Shown: piece by piece, positions 17,059 through 26,506 of the stretch | Layout of the letters: each line of letters starts with the position of its first letter | Position numbering within the stretch: the stretch's first letter is position 1 | Source of the DNA: Paenibacillus lycopersici | Lineage (GTDB): Bacteria > Bacillota > Bacilli > Paenibacillales > Paenibacillaceae | Length of the DNA: 64,000 nucleotides | NCBI RefSeq assembly: GCF_010119935.1 | Contig: NZ_CP048209.1 | Location: 4,653,001 to 4,717,000 of the forward strand | Direction: 5' to 3' | Notes under the pieces: generated by a model | What the model saw: the letters and a program-made list of their open reading frames with translations, nothing else | Told to the model about the DNA's origin: nothing | Databases searched by the model: none | Program-made: the position numbers and the translations under genes

Positions 17059-17654
17059 TTGCGCACCTCCTTCGTGCCGTCGTTCTCGTCGGCTTGCCAG
17101 CCGCGCTTCTCCAGCTGCTTGCGGATGTTGTTCAATCCGTATCGCACCCATGATTTCACGGTGCCGAGCGGCACGTTCCAGGCGGACGCCATCTCGCTGT
17201 GCGTCTTCGCCCCATAGTAGCTGCTGACGACCGCTTGCAGCTGATTGGCGGGCAATGCCCGGATCGCGTCGCGGATATCTTCCCGCTGCAGCCGCGTGAG
17301 CACCTTGTCTTCGGCGGCATCCTCCGTGCCTGGAATCGCATCCGCCTCCCATGCCTCCCGATGAACCAGCTTCTTGCCGCGCCGGAGCCGGTCGAGACAA
17401 CGGCTGCGGGTCATGATCGCCAGCCAGGCATCCACGGAGCCGCGCTGCGGGTCGTAACGCCCGCCTCTGCGCAGCGCCTCCAGGAAGATGTCGTGGCAGG
17501 CGTCTTCCGCTTCCATCCGATCGCCCAGCATGCGCAGCGCGATGCCGAATATTAACGGCGAGTAGCGGGCGTAGAAAGCGTCGAACGCTTCCACGGAACC
17601 TTCCCGCATCTCGCGCAGCAGATCGCCGGACCTGTTGTCGCCGGACTCCCCCAT
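17055..17654 (-). CDS. ECF RNA polymerase sigma factor (SigK/RskA-type pair)
   Basis: This 199-residue group 4 sigma factor has region 2 (AFDAFYARYSPLIFGIALRML, then EDACHDIFLEALRR) and region 4 with a helix-turn-helix (THSEMASAWNVPLGTVKSWVRYG). The ATG at 17654 has AAGGAGG eight bases before it. The stop codon overlaps the start of the anti-sigma gene (ATGA), which indicates translational coupling. It is divergent from the NEW3/ABC operon at 17845 and probably directs its own operon. Confidence 0.92.
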   Translation of the reverse strand: MGESGDNRSGDLLREMREGSVEAFDAFYARYSPLIFGIALRMLGDRMEAEDACHDIFLEALRRGGRYDPQRGSVDAWLAIMTRSRCLDRLRRGKKLVHREAWEADAIPGTEDAAEDKVLTRLQREDIRDAIRALPANQLQAVVSSYYGAKTHSEMASAWNVPLGTVKSWVRYGLNNIRKQLEKRGWQADENDGTKEVRK

Positions 17655-17844
17655 CGCTGTTCCTCCTTCCCTCTCTATCGCCCTCCGCGTCTTTTGCTCT
17701 ACTTTCGTTGTATCAAAAATCGCCGGCCGCGAAAACAAAAAAATTTTTGCGGCGGCACACATCCAATTCGCTCCCTCGTTCGTACCGACTATGAAAGCTG
17801 CCGTCGATACGGCGGCCAAATCGACCGATCAAGGAGGGGATCGC

Positions 17845-19011
17845 ATGCTTCGTGCATGCCGCAAAAGGAGCTTCTCTTGGCTCCTCGCCATCAGTTTCAT
17901 TCTGGGAGCAACGACGCTAGGGTTCCATTCAGGCACAGCCGCCGCCGCAGGCGCGGTAGAGCTGTACACGCCGTATTTGGAGCTGTCCGCGCCGCCGGGC
18001 GACTCCATCTCGTACGCCATCGACGTCATCAATCACGGCAGCTCGACGGAGACGGTGAACATCGGATTCGACGCCAAAGGCAACCAGTGGAACGAGCAAT
18101 TGACCGCCGGCGGCCGGACGGTGACCCGGCTTGCCGTCAAGGCCGGCGAGACGCAGACGGTCAACCTGCAGCTGGACGTGCCGCTCGAAGTGAATAAAGG
18201 CACGTACGCCTTCCAGGTGAACGCAGGCGGCGTATCGCTGCCGCTGGCCGTGGACGTATCCGAGCAGGGCACGTTCCGGACGGAGCTGACGACGGATCAG
18301 GCCAATATGGAGGGGCATTCCGATTCGACCTTCACCTTCAGCGCGACGCTGCGCAACCGCACGGCGGAGAAGCAGACCTACGCGCTTGCGGCGCAAGCCG
18401 AGCCCGGTTGGGACGCGACGTTCACCGACGGCGGCAACAGCGTGACGTCCGTCGAAGTCGATCCGAACGGCGAGAAGACGATCAGCATTGCCGTCAAGCC
18501 GCCTGAAACGGTCAAAGCGGGCACGTACAAAATCCCGATCACCGCGGGCAACAACTCCACTTCCGCGAACACAACCGTGGAAGCCGTCGTAACCGGCACC
18601 TACGATCTGAAACTCGGCACGTCGAACGACGTCCTGAGCACCGACGTCACGGCAGGGTCGACCCGCCATCTCGATATGGTCGTGACGAATTCGGGGTCTT
18701 CGGAGCTGAAGGGCGTCTCGCTGTCAGCCGAAACGCCGTCCGGCTGGGAAGCGACCTTCGAGCCGGCGACGCTGGACAGCATCGCCCCGGGCCAGGAAGC
18801 GCATGTGCAGGCAACGATCAAAGCCGATAAGAAAGCGTTGGCCGGCGATTATGTCGTGAACGTGACCGCGGCCGCGCCCGAGAAGAGCGCCGACGCCCAG
18901 CTCCGCGTCGCCGTCAAAACCTCGGTGCTCTGGGGCTGGGTCGGCATTCTCATCATCATCGCCGTGGCGGCGGGCATCTATTACTTGTTCCGCAAGTACG
19001 GGAGGCGGTAA
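17845..19011 (+). CDS. NEW3-domain extracytoplasmic protein of an ABC exporter operon
   Basis: This 388-residue protein has a signal peptide (~1-36), then three Ig-like beta-sandwich domains of the NEW3/COG1470 type. Each carries the recurring pattern GWDATF/GWEATF and [12 protein letters not shown]. One C-terminal TM segment (~363-383) anchors it in the membrane. AAGGAGGGG precedes the ATG. The ABC ATPase gene follows after 2 bp and the permease overlaps that gene, so the three are co-translated. Such proteins probably form the outer-face subunit of the transporter; the substrate is unknown. Confidence 0.88.
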   Translation: MLRACRKRSFSWLLAISFILGATTLGFHSGTAAAAGAVELYTPYLELSAPPGDSISYAIDVINHGSSTETVNIGFDAKGNQWNEQLTAGGRTVTRLAVKAGETQTVNLQLDVPLEVNKGTYAFQVNAGGVSLPLAVDVSEQGTFRTELTTDQANMEGHSDSTFTFSATLRNRTAEKQTYALAAQAEPGWDATFTDGGNSVTSVEVDPNGEKTISIAVKPPETVKAGTYKIPITAGNNSTSANTTVEAVVTGTYDLKLGTSNDVLSTDVTAGSTRHLDMVVTNSGSSELKGVSLSAETPSGWEATFEPATLDSIAPGQEAHVQATIKADKKALAGDYVVNVTAAAPEKSADAQLRVAVKTSVLWGWVGILIIIAVAAGIYYLFRKYGRR

Positions 19012-19013
19012 CG

Positions 19014-20156
19014 ATGGCGCGATCAGAAGCGCAAACGGAAGGCATGTCGGCGGCGCAGGCTGACGCCATGCCGATCATCGAGCTGAGCTGGCTGACGAAA
19101 CGATACGACGGCCAGACTGCCGTCAACGGGCTGAACCTGACCATTGCCAAAGGCGAGATTTTCGGCCTGCTCGGACCGAACGGCGCCGGCAAGACGACGA
19201 CGATCCTGATGATGCTCGGCTTGACCGAGCCGACGAGCGGCCGCGCACGGGTGTGCGGACTCGATCCGACCCGGCAGCCGCTGCAGGTAAAGCGGCGCGT
19301 CGGCTATATGCCGGACGACGTCGGCTTCTACGAGGATCGGACGGCGCTGGACAATTTGCTCTTCACCGCCCGGTTGAACCGGATCGCGCCGACGCCGGCC
19401 CGGAAGCTGGCGCTCGAGCTGCTGGAGCGCGTCGGCCTGTCGGATGCGCTGGAGAAGAAGGTCGGCGCGTTCTCGCGCGGCATGCGGCAGCGCCTCGGCA
19501 TCGCCGACGTGCTGATCAAACGGCCGGAGGTGATCATCCTCGACGAGCCGACGCTCGGCATCGACCCCGAAGGCGTGCGCGAGCTGCTGCAGCTGATCCG
19601 CGACCTGAGCCGCCTGGAAGGGCTGACGGTGCTCCTGTCTTCCCACCATCTGCATCAAGTGCAGCAAATTTGCGACCGCGTCGGCTTGTTCGTCCGCGGC
19701 GAGTTGATTGCTTCCGGCGATGTCGGTTCGCTGGCGCGGCAGCTTGACGACGACCGCTCCGTCACGGTCGAGCTCGAAGTGTCCGGCTGGAACGCGGCTC
19801 TCGGGGAGACGCTCGCCGGGCTGGAAGGCGTGCTCGCGTACAACGGCCCCCGTTACGAGCTGCCGGACGGCGGCGGTGAAGCGGCGGCAGGTGACGGCGC
19901 AGCGGCGAATGCCGAGATTGCGGGATACGCGTCGGCAGGCGGCGCTTCCGAAGCCGCCGGCGCGACAGCGCAATACGGCGCGGTACGCGTCACGCTCCGC
20001 TGCTCGCGCGATCTGACGACGGAAGCCGCGAAGGCGGTCATCGAGAACGGCGCCGACCTGCATGCGGTGCAGCGCAAGCAGTACGGCCTGGACGACATCT
20101 ACCACCGGTATTTCGAAGGAGGCGGGACCGTTGATCGAAACCACGGCACGACGTGA
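19014..20156 (+). CDS. ABC transporter ATP-binding protein
   Basis: This 380-residue ATPase has Walker [10 protein letters not shown], a signature motif in the variant form [10 protein letters not shown], Walker [13 protein letters not shown] and an H-loop His in [10 protein letters not shown]. It resembles the ATPases of NatA/CcmA-like exporters. After ~residue 250 an unusual Ala/Gly-rich insert ([25 protein letters not shown]) interrupts the C-terminal regulatory domain. It lies 2 bp after the NEW3 gene and overlaps the permease. Confidence 0.92.
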   Translation: MARSEAQTEGMSAAQADAMPIIELSWLTKRYDGQTAVNGLNLTIAKGEIFGLLGPNGAGKTTTILMMLGLTEPTSGRARVCGLDPTRQPLQVKRRVGYMPDDVGFYEDRTALDNLLFTARLNRIAPTPARKLALELLERVGLSDALEKKVGAFSRGMRQRLGIADVLIKRPEVIILDEPTLGIDPEGVRELLQLIRDLSRLEGLTVLLSSHHLHQVQQICDRVGLFVRGELIASGDVGSLARQLDDDRSVTVELEVSGWNAALGETLAGLEGVLAYNGPRYELPDGGGEAAAGDGAAANAEIAGYASAGGASEAAGATAQYGAVRVTLRCSRDLTTEAAKAVIENGADLHAVQRKQYGLDDIYHRYFEGGGTVDRNHGTT

Positions 20157-21186
20157 CGGGTTCCTGGGCAGGCTGTCCCGGCTATGGGGCCGATTCCACC
20201 CTGCCGCGGGCGAAACGGATGCCCTGGAGCCAAGGACGGCTTCCCCGTTCTGGGTCATCGTACAGAAAGAATTCGGCGATCATATGCGGAGCTGGCGCTT
20301 CGGCATTCTGATCGGAATCATTACGCTCGCCTGCATCGGCTCGATTTATGCGGCGATCACGGCGCTGAAGGACGGCGTGAAGACGCAGGATACGGATACG
20401 TCCTTCCTGTTCCTGCAAATGTTCACCGCCTCCGACGGAACGCTGCCGACGTTCGCTACCTTCGTCTCCTTCCTCGGGCCGCTGATGGGCATCGCGCTCG
20501 GCTTCGACGCCATCAATTCGGAACGCGGCAAAGGCACGCTAAGCCGGCTGCTGTCCCAGCCGATCTACCGGGACGACTTCATCCGCGCCAAATTCACCGC
20601 CTCGCTGCTGCTGATCGCGGTCGTCCTGTTCGCCCTCGGCTTCCTCGTCATGGGGCTCGGATTGTTCACGATCGGCTATCCGCCGACGCCGGAAGAAGTG
20701 CTGCGGGTCGTGCTGTTCCTCGTGATCGGGGTCATCTACGTCGGCTTCTGGCTGAACCTGTCGATGCTGCTGTCCATCCGATTCCGGCAGGCTGCGACTT
20801 CCGCCCTGTCGGGCATCGCGCTGTGGATTTTCTTCTCGGTGTTCTACGGCATGATCATGGGGATCGTCGACAAGGCGACGAGTCCGCCCGAAACGTCGGC
20901 GCTCGGCATTCTGCTCCGCCACGCGAACATGATGCTGCTGCTCAACCGGCTGTCGCCTTCCTATTTATTCACGGAGACGACGAGCACGATGCTGACGCCG
21001 GGCATCCGTTCGCTCGGCCCGCTGACGACGGAACAGGTCGTCGGCGCGATTGCCAGCCCGCTCCCGCTTGCCCAGAGCCTGCTGCTCTGCTGGCCGCAGC
21101 TCGTCGGTCTGCTGGCGGCGACGATCCTCTGCTTCGGCCTGTCGTACTTGCTGTTCATGCGGCAGGAGATCCGTTCCCGGGCCTAA
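20131..21186 (+). CDS. ABC transporter permease (ABC-2 type)
   Basis: This 351-residue membrane protein starts at TTG 20131, seven bases after AAGGAGG. This overlaps the ATPase coding region by 26 nt. A longer in-frame ATG at 20062 has no ribosome site. About six TM segments are visible; the first (~residues 60-82) is followed by a large extracytoplasmic loop, and the block [23 protein letters not shown] is characteristic of ABC-2/YhaP-like permeases. With the two upstream genes it forms one exporter. Confidence 0.9.
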   Translation: MIETTARRDGFLGRLSRLWGRFHPAAGETDALEPRTASPFWVIVQKEFGDHMRSWRFGILIGIITLACIGSIYAAITALKDGVKTQDTDTSFLFLQMFTASDGTLPTFATFVSFLGPLMGIALGFDAINSERGKGTLSRLLSQPIYRDDFIRAKFTASLLLIAVVLFALGFLVMGLGLFTIGYPPTPEEVLRVVLFLVIGVIYVGFWLNLSMLLSIRFRQAATSALSGIALWIFFSVFYGMIMGIVDKATSPPETSALGILLRHANMMLLLNRLSPSYLFTETTSTMLTPGIRSLGPLTTEQVVGAIASPLPLAQSLLLCWPQLVGLLAATILCFGLSYLLFMRQEIRSRA

Positions 21187-21211
21187 GCTCCCGGGCCCTG
21201 CTCGCAAGCAA

Positions 21212-21257
21212 ACAAAGCCATTGCCGCCGGAATGCTTCCCGGCGGCAATGGCTTTGT
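21212..21257. terminator. Strong bidirectional terminator
   Basis: ACAAAGCCATTGCCGCCGG pairs perfectly with its complement over 19 bp around an 8-nt loop, between the ABC permease stop and the convergent VOC gene. T-rich sequence (TTATTTTG) follows on the plus strand. Confidence 0.9.
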
Positions 21258-21290
21258 CGTTATTTTGCATATGCGGTCGCGATTGCGGCA

Positions 21291-21707
21291 TTAGCCCTGG
21301 GCAACGGCGCTCTCGTCCATGTAGATGACTTCCCACAAATGGCCGTCCACGTCCTGGAAGCTCCAGGCGTACATGAAGCCATGGTCCTGCGGATCGTTCG
21401 ATATCGAACCGCCCGAGGAAAGCGCCTTGTAGACGATTTCGTCCACGCTCTCTCTGCTCGATGCGGAAATCGCCAAAATCACTTCCGTGCTTGCGGCTGC
21501 GTCGGCAACGGATTTCTTGGTGAAGGTCTGGAAATACGCCTCGGATAGCAGCATGACGTAGATATGCTCGCTGATCACCATGCAAGCCGCGTTCTCGTCG
21601 GTAAATTGGGCGTTGAAGCCGAAACCGACCTCGTTGAAGAACGTCACGGATTTTTTAATGTCTTTGACCGGCAAATTAATGAATATTTTATTCGCTTGAA
21701 TGCTCAC
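21291..21707 (-). CDS. VOC family (glyoxalase/bleomycin-resistance fold) protein
   Basis: This 138-residue protein has the two beta-alpha-beta-beta-beta modules of the vicinal-oxygen-chelate fold. It starts IFINLPVKDIKKSVTFFNEVGF and ends with FQDVDGHLWEVIYMD, whose Glu is a usual metal ligand. Enzymatic role unknown; homologues are often annotated as glyoxalase-like extradiol dioxygenase relatives. The ATG follows GAGGTGATCGATCGTG. Confidence 0.85.
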   Translation of the reverse strand: MSIQANKIFINLPVKDIKKSVTFFNEVGFGFNAQFTDENAACMVISEHIYVMLLSEAYFQTFTKKSVADAAASTEVILAISASSRESVDEIVYKALSSGGSISNDPQDHGFMYAWSFQDVDGHLWEVIYMDESAVAQG

Positions 21708-21825
21708 GATCGATCACCTCTTCGTCAGCATAGAGGATTCGCCAAACCATGTCAAATTGCGCCAGGGCGGGGTCGTTGGCCGTTTCGAGGCGGAATGCGG
21801 GACATTCTATGCCCGTCGCTGCAGC

Positions 21826-22455
21826 TTATACGCCTTGTCCGTCCGGCTCGCCCGCATGAACGTCTGCCGGCCGGGACGGGTTCGCATGCCGCTCATCCCG
21901 TCCGCTCAGCCGTTTCGCGTAACAATGACGCATCAGGCCTCCGTACATCGGCCGCGTGAATTGCCGAACGAATCCGGCCGCCTCCAAATTACGCCGGCTG
22001 GCGTCATTGGCGGGATGAACGGTCGAATACAAGCAGCGCGCGCCGAGCTCCCTTGCGCGCCGCTCGCGCAATTCATGGAAGAAGCGCTGCAGCCCGCGTC
22101 CCCTCGCGGATTCGTGTACGATCGTGGCATCGAGCATCCAGACGCGGTCCAGCTCTTCTTCCGGCACGCCGAATTCCCGGCCCAGATTGCCGTCCCCCGG
22201 GCCTGGATAGGCAAGCGTCGAATAAGCTGCCAGCTTCCCGTTGCCGAAAGCCCCGTACAGCTCGCCGCCGCGTGCCAACAGCTCGGTGAAATAACCCCCG
22301 TCGTCCGTCGCGAACAAGGCGCTGTCCGGCAGCCGCGACACGACATCGAGCATCAGCCGGTGCGCATCGTCCGCATATTCGCCGCCAAGCCGGCGGATTT
22401 CAAGCCCAGCGAAAGCATCGTACCGCTCCGCATGCCGCTTCTCGTTCGCGTTCAT
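21826..22455 (-). CDS. GNAT family N-acetyltransferase (1)
   Basis: This acetyltransferase of ~209 residues contains the acetyl-CoA-binding block ATIVHESARGRGLQRFF (motif A, R-x-x-G-x-G/L type) and motif B TVHPANDASRRNLEAAGF. The C-terminal ~25 residues are hydrophilic and probably disordered. GAAGG precedes the chosen ATG at 22455 by 6 nt; two further in-frame ATGs lie at 22461 and 22473. The substrate is unknown. Confidence 0.82.
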   Translation of the reverse strand: MNANEKRHAERYDAFAGLEIRRLGGEYADDAHRLMLDVVSRLPDSALFATDDGGYFTELLARGGELYGAFGNGKLAAYSTLAYPGPGDGNLGREFGVPEEELDRVWMLDATIVHESARGRGLQRFFHELRERRARELGARCLYSTVHPANDASRRNLEAAGFVRQFTRPMYGGLMRHCYAKRLSGRDERHANPSRPADVHAGEPDGQGV

Positions 22456-22755
22456 CGTCATCCTTCTTTCCATTCTCTATCTCGTATTGCGACCCAGCTC
22501 TATCGCGTAATGCGACCCGATCGCGCGATCGCGGTATGAAGCCAAGTATAAGCCCTTGGACGGTTGTTTGACCATGCGCGCCGCACTTCAAGCGAATCTC
22601 GGCAACATGCTTCACGCATCCATGTTGTCTGTCCTCCATTTCCTCGCGCAGCTTCATGCCCGATAACCGGACGATGACTTTATTTTCCTCGTCTAATGCT
22701 GTATTTTGCAGGCTATGACTTCATTCGCCTTAGAAAAAACCGCCATAAAATTATA

Positions 22756-22804
22756 TTGATAACCATTCTCAATGCTGATATACTGCAAATGAAAATCATT
22801 ATCA
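22756..22804 (+). promoter_or_regulatory. Promoter with two Fur boxes
   Basis: TTGATA (22756-22761) and TATACT (22779-22784) are spaced exactly 17 bp. TGATAACCATTCTCA (22757-22771) overlaps the -35 box and TGAAAATCATTATCA (22790-22804) covers the start point. The second differs from the Fur 7-1-7 consensus TGATAATNATTATCA at one position. Binding of Fe-Fur to either site would block RNA polymerase. Confidence 0.85.
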
Positions 22805-22833
22805 ATAATACCTTTTTGAAGGGTGGATCCCGC

Positions 22834-23343
22834 TTGAAACCAATCGATAAAGAAACGATGAGAACGCAATATCTCGCCTTTGCCGACAGCGTCAAAACGC
22901 TCATGCTCAGCACCGTGGACGAGAACGGGAACCCTTTCATCTCTTATGCCCCGTTCGTGAAGAGAGACGGCAAGTTTTATATCTATATCAGCCGCATCGC
23001 CAACCATTTCCGCCATCTGGAAAACAATCCGTTCGTCGATGTCATGCTGATCGAGGACGAAACGCAGACCGCGAATTTATTCGCCCGCACGCGCGCCCGC
23101 TTCGTCTGCGAAGCCGTGAACGCCGGCAATGACGGGTTTGACGATGTGTTCGACCTGTTCGGCGGCAAATTCGGGGCCAACATGATCACCATGCTGCGCG
23201 GACTCGATTTCTCCCTGTTCGAGCTTACGCCGCGGGCGGGGCGCTATGTCGCCGGTTTCGGCCAGGCTTACGATATCGATCTCTCCGGCGACGAATTCAA
23301 CCACGTCAACCGCGACGGCCACGGCCAGACGGCGAAAGCCTGA
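22834..23343 (+). CDS. HugZ-like haem/iron utilisation protein (PNPOx fold)
   Basis: This 169-residue split-barrel flavin-fold protein resembles HugZ haem-degrading enzymes: ~residues 18-90 form the beta-barrel (TLMLSTVDENGNPFISYAPFVKRD), and the C-terminal part contains GRYVAGFGQAYDID. The start is TTG at 22834 with GAAGGGTGG before it; an upstream in-frame ATG would place the start before the promoter. Iron starvation should induce it through the Fur boxes. DinB-like 23380 follows closely. Confidence 0.82.
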   Translation: MKPIDKETMRTQYLAFADSVKTLMLSTVDENGNPFISYAPFVKRDGKFYIYISRIANHFRHLENNPFVDVMLIEDETQTANLFARTRARFVCEAVNAGNDGFDDVFDLFGGKFGANMITMLRGLDFSLFELTPRAGRYVAGFGQAYDIDLSGDEFNHVNRDGHGQTAKA

Positions 23344-23379
23344 ACGTCCGAATTATCCAACTAATAAAGGAGCATGACT

Positions 23380-23847
23380 ATGAGCCATTATGATTCCGTC
23401 CTGCCGATCTGGAGCGCCATTCAATCCCGTTTCTTCAAAACCGCCTCGCAGCTGCCCGCAGAAGACCTCGCGCTGAAGATCGGCCCCGCCTCGATCGGGT
23501 ATATGCTGCAGCACAACGCCGAAGTCGAGTACATGTTCACGGAATGGTATTTCGGCAGGCCGATGCCGGAGCATTTGAAGCTGTCGACCAATGCCGGGCC
23601 CGGCGGACGGCAAGGCGACTACTCCGACCTCGGCGCCCTGCTGAAGCTGCTCGGCGATTCGAACGAGCATCTGCGCAGCGCCATGCGCGACCTGCCGGAA
23701 GAAGCGTGGACCGTGCCCGTGGAATCGCCGATGGGCGGTCCCGCGACGACGCCGCTCGAGGCGGTCGGGCGCCTGATGTATCATACCGGCATTCATGCCG
23801 GACAGATTTCGCTCATTCAGAAGAATACGAGAACCGTTCAGTCCTAG
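23380..23847 (+). CDS. DinB-like four-helix protein
   Basis: This 155-residue protein has the DinB/YfiT-like helical-bundle layout: a His in the second helix (YMLQHNAEVEYMF) and HTGIHAGQISLI near the C-terminus, which together could bind a divalent metal. AAAGGAG is 7 nt before the ATG at 23380; the earlier in-frame ATG at 23374 is too close to it. It lies 36 nt after the HugZ-like gene, so it shares the Fur-controlled transcript. Function is unknown. Confidence 0.8.
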   Translation: MSHYDSVLPIWSAIQSRFFKTASQLPAEDLALKIGPASIGYMLQHNAEVEYMFTEWYFGRPMPEHLKLSTNAGPGGRQGDYSDLGALLKLLGDSNEHLRSAMRDLPEEAWTVPVESPMGGPATTPLEAVGRLMYHTGIHAGQISLIQKNTRTVQS

Positions 23848-23881
23848 CGGAGTTGCGCGGCCGTCCGCGCGGCGAACGAAT

Positions 23882-23920
23882 ACGGCCCCGTATCCGGCAT
23901 GATGCCGGCTGCGGGGCCGT
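23882..23920. terminator. Bidirectional terminator
   Basis: ACGGCCCCG...CGGGGCCGT with inner CCGGCAT/ATGCCGG forms a long stem between the DinB-like gene and the convergent methyltransferase gene. Confidence 0.8.
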
Positions 23921-23928
23921 GCTGCAGT

Positions 23929-24879
23929 TCAATCTTCCGAGTACATAAATACTAGGCGGGAAGGCAGACGAACGAGTTCCGGCTTCGGCTCGACCATCTT
24001 GATCTGCATCGTTTTGTTCGCTTTCGACGCGGCAGGCTTCGCTCTTGCCCTCGGCTCCGGCTTCGCATCGGGCTTCGCTTTCCCGTCCTGCTTGGCGGCC
24101 GGCCTGGTCTTCGCCCTGGATCCCCCCGCCGTTCCTTTCCGCTTGTTCCTCGCCGCTTCGTCCGCTTCCGCAGCCGTCTTCTCTTCGGCATCGTCCTGCG
24201 CGTCCGGCGCCGATTCGATCACGTTCCCGGCCGATTGCCTCGTCAGCATGCCGTCATGCAGACGGCGCTCCTTGATCCGCTCCGGCTCCTCCAGCCGCCC
24301 TGCCGCCAATCGCCTGCATTCTTCCTTCGTAATCGGCTGCTTGACGACAACGAAATGATAGAGGATCTCATCCACCATGTTCATCTGCACTTCCATCAAG
24401 CTCATTCGCTCGCTCGGTTCATACAACGGCGACAAATAGAGCGGAAAATAAAAGAACTCCATGCGCAGCAGCCGAAAATCGACTTCGATCGGCTCCCGGG
24501 GAATGAATTCCGGCGAAAACTGCGCCGCCGCCACGATTTCTTGATGATACTTCTTCGGCGTCAAATAATACGGCGTATATTCATTGAAGGAGCTGCGGAT
24601 CGAAGGATTGGCGATATGAATCGCCGCCTGGGCATGCGGCGCGACGATGCATACGATGGCCTTATGCTTGCACACCCGGTAAATTTCGCGCATGACGCCG
24701 TGAAGATCCGAGGCGTATTCCAGGCTCCTGCTCGCGAGCAGGAACGATACCGCGTCGTCCTCCAGCGGCAGCTTGTCGTTCAAATCATGCACAATATCGG
24801 GATTGACGGACGCCGAGATGTCGACCCCGATGCAATCGCGGTGCTTGTTCACCCCGCAGCCCAAATCCACTCGCTGCAT
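23929..24879 (-). CDS. SAM-dependent methyltransferase with basic low-complexity tail
   Basis: This 316-residue class I methyltransferase has SAM motif I VDLGCGVNKHRDCIGVDI (~residues 4-21) and the helix LLASRSLEYASDLHGVMREIYRVCK. The conserved fold ends near residue 195. The last ~110 residues are Lys/Ala/Pro/Arg-rich (RAKTRPAAKQDGKAKPDAK), predicted disordered, and end in a short hydrophobic patch (LPSRLVFMY). Such a tail could bind nucleic acid or anionic polymer. AAGGAGG precedes the ATG. Substrate unknown. Confidence 0.85.
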   Translation of the reverse strand: MQRVDLGCGVNKHRDCIGVDISASVNPDIVHDLNDKLPLEDDAVSFLLASRSLEYASDLHGVMREIYRVCKHKAIVCIVAPHAQAAIHIANPSIRSSFNEYTPYYLTPKKYHQEIVAAAQFSPEFIPREPIEVDFRLLRMEFFYFPLYLSPLYEPSERMSLMEVQMNMVDEILYHFVVVKQPITKEECRRLAAGRLEEPERIKERRLHDGMLTRQSAGNVIESAPDAQDDAEEKTAAEADEAARNKRKGTAGGSRAKTRPAAKQDGKAKPDAKPEPRARAKPAASKANKTMQIKMVEPKPELVRLPSRLVFMYSED

Positions 24880-24959
24880 GCTGCGACCTCCTTACGGTCC
24901 GATTTTCCCCATGCACCTAATGTATGAGTCCGGCAGGCCGCGTTATGACGCGCGATTGC

Positions 24960-25472
24960 TTAACGGTACTTGAAGTACAAGATCGTTGCATCCAGCCCGC
25001 CGTCCGCCGACCGGGCGTAATTCGGAATACGGCCCGCGCGCGCATAGCCCAACGCTTCGTAGAGCGAATTCGACGGATCGCCTTCCCGCGTGTCCAGCAC
25101 GAGCAGGCTGCGTCCTTCCTCTGCCGCCGCGGCCTCCGCCGTCCGCATGAGCGCCCTCGCTACTCCGCGCCGCCGAAATCGCGGATGTGTCATGAGCTTC
25201 GCGATTTCCGCCCGGTGCAGGCCGTTCGGCTTCGCGCACAGCTGCACCTGCACGCTGCCCGCAAGCTCGCCGCCGATCCGGGCGATGTATAGCAGCACGT
25301 CCGGATCCGGCAGCACGCCATCCCAATAACGGCCTGCTTCTTCCCGCCGCATCGGCGGAAGAAAGCCGACCGATGCACCGTCGTCGACCACCGCGGCAAG
25401 CAGCTCCGCCAATGCGTCCCGATCGTTCCCGATGGCGTGCAGCCGTTCGATTCGAATCGTTTGGCCGATCAT
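24960..25472 (-). CDS. GNAT family N-acetyltransferase (2)
   Basis: This 170-residue acetyltransferase has the acetyl-CoA motif LMTHPRFRRRGVARALMRTAE and the C-terminal block NSLYEALGYARAGRIPNYA. These resemble acetyltransferases that modify small amines or antibiotics. GCGAGGAGGG precedes the ATG. It is divergent from the LysR gene at 25637, and LysR proteins often control the divergent neighbour. Confidence 0.87.
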   Translation of the reverse strand: MIGQTIRIERLHAIGNDRDALAELLAAVVDDGASVGFLPPMRREEAGRYWDGVLPDPDVLLYIARIGGELAGSVQVQLCAKPNGLHRAEIAKLMTHPRFRRRGVARALMRTAEAAAAEEGRSLLVLDTREGDPSNSLYEALGYARAGRIPNYARSADGGLDATILYFKYR

Positions 25473-25572
25473 TTTAAGCCCTCCTCGCTTCCTGTCTTGT
25501 ATGCTGGCTTCGTTAGGCCGAGCTGGCGCCGCTTACTCGCCTCTAGAGACATCCTACCGGATAGCGAATGAT

Positions 25573-25600
25573 TTGTATAACGAATAAAAAAGATTATAAT
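25573..25600 (+). promoter_or_regulatory. Promoter of the lysR-like gene
   Basis: TTGTAT (25573-25578) and TATAAT (25595-25600) with 16 bp between, in the gap between the divergent GNAT and LysR genes. Confidence 0.6.
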
Positions 25601-25636
25601 GATTCATAAATCAAATGACTGGAGGCATGGGAGTAA

Positions 25637-26506
25637 ATGGACTCGGCACAATTGGAAGCTTTCATCGCGGTCAGCAAAACGCTCAATTTCACCAAAGCTT
25701 CCGATCATCTGCACATCTCGCAATCTGCGGTCACGGCCCGCATCAAAGCGCTGGAGCTGGACGTCGGCAAGACGCTGTTCCTGCGCGACAACCGCAATGT
25801 CAGTCTCACGTCGGCAGGTGCCGCCTACCTTCCGTTCGCGGAACGAATGCTCCGCCTGCACGAAGAAAGCAAAGTGACGCTGTCGGACGAATTCGAACAT
25901 CGGATCGTGCTGAGTGCACCGGGCTCCGTCTGGCATTATGCGTACCTGCAGCGGATTTTTCGTTTCCGGGAGTCCCATCCGAAGGTCGCCGTCAAGTTTC
26001 TCAGTTACATCGACCCCGACTATATCATCCGCGACTTGCTGCTGGACGGCGTCGTGCACGTGGCCATCCGCTTCGATCCGCCCGAACAGGCCAAAGTGAC
26101 GCGCATCCCGCTGTTCGAGGACGAGCTGCTGCTCGTCTCCGCGCGCGACCGGACGGCACCGGTAACCGCTCGCGATTTCTATTCGCAGGCGTACTGCCAT
26201 ATCGAGTGGGGCCAGCCTTTTCCCGATTGGTTCCAATCGATCGCCGGGCCCGGCTTCATCCCCGCCCTGCAGACCGACCATTCGTCCATCATGCTGACGA
26301 TGCTGCTGCAAGGCGCAGGTTTCGGCTTCATGCCGCGATCGATCGCCCGGCCGTATTTGGACGACGGCCGTCTCGTTCGACTCCGCGCCGCGTTCGAGCC
26401 GCCCGCTCTGACGGCTTATGCGCTCTATCTGACGGAGCGGCGCGACGTGGCCGCCGTTCAGCTCGGGCTGCGGCTGCTCGGTATCGAGAACGCGTTGAGC
26501 GATTGA
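25637..26506 (+). CDS. LysR family transcriptional regulator
   Basis: This 289-residue regulator has an N-terminal winged helix (FTKASDHLHISQSAVTARIKALE, ~residues 18-40). The effector domain is a periplasmic-binding-protein fold. The ATG follows TGGAGGCATGGGAG. Its best-placed target is the divergent GNAT gene. The ligand is unknown. Confidence 0.9.
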   Translation: MDSAQLEAFIAVSKTLNFTKASDHLHISQSAVTARIKALELDVGKTLFLRDNRNVSLTSAGAAYLPFAERMLRLHEESKVTLSDEFEHRIVLSAPGSVWHYAYLQRIFRFRESHPKVAVKFLSYIDPDYIIRDLLLDGVVHVAIRFDPPEQAKVTRIPLFEDELLLVSARDRTAPVTARDFYSQAYCHIEWGQPFPDWFQSIAGPGFIPALQTDHSSIMLTMLLQGAGFGFMPRSIARPYLDDGRLVRLRAAFEPPALTAYALYLTERRDVAAVQLGLRLLGIENALSD

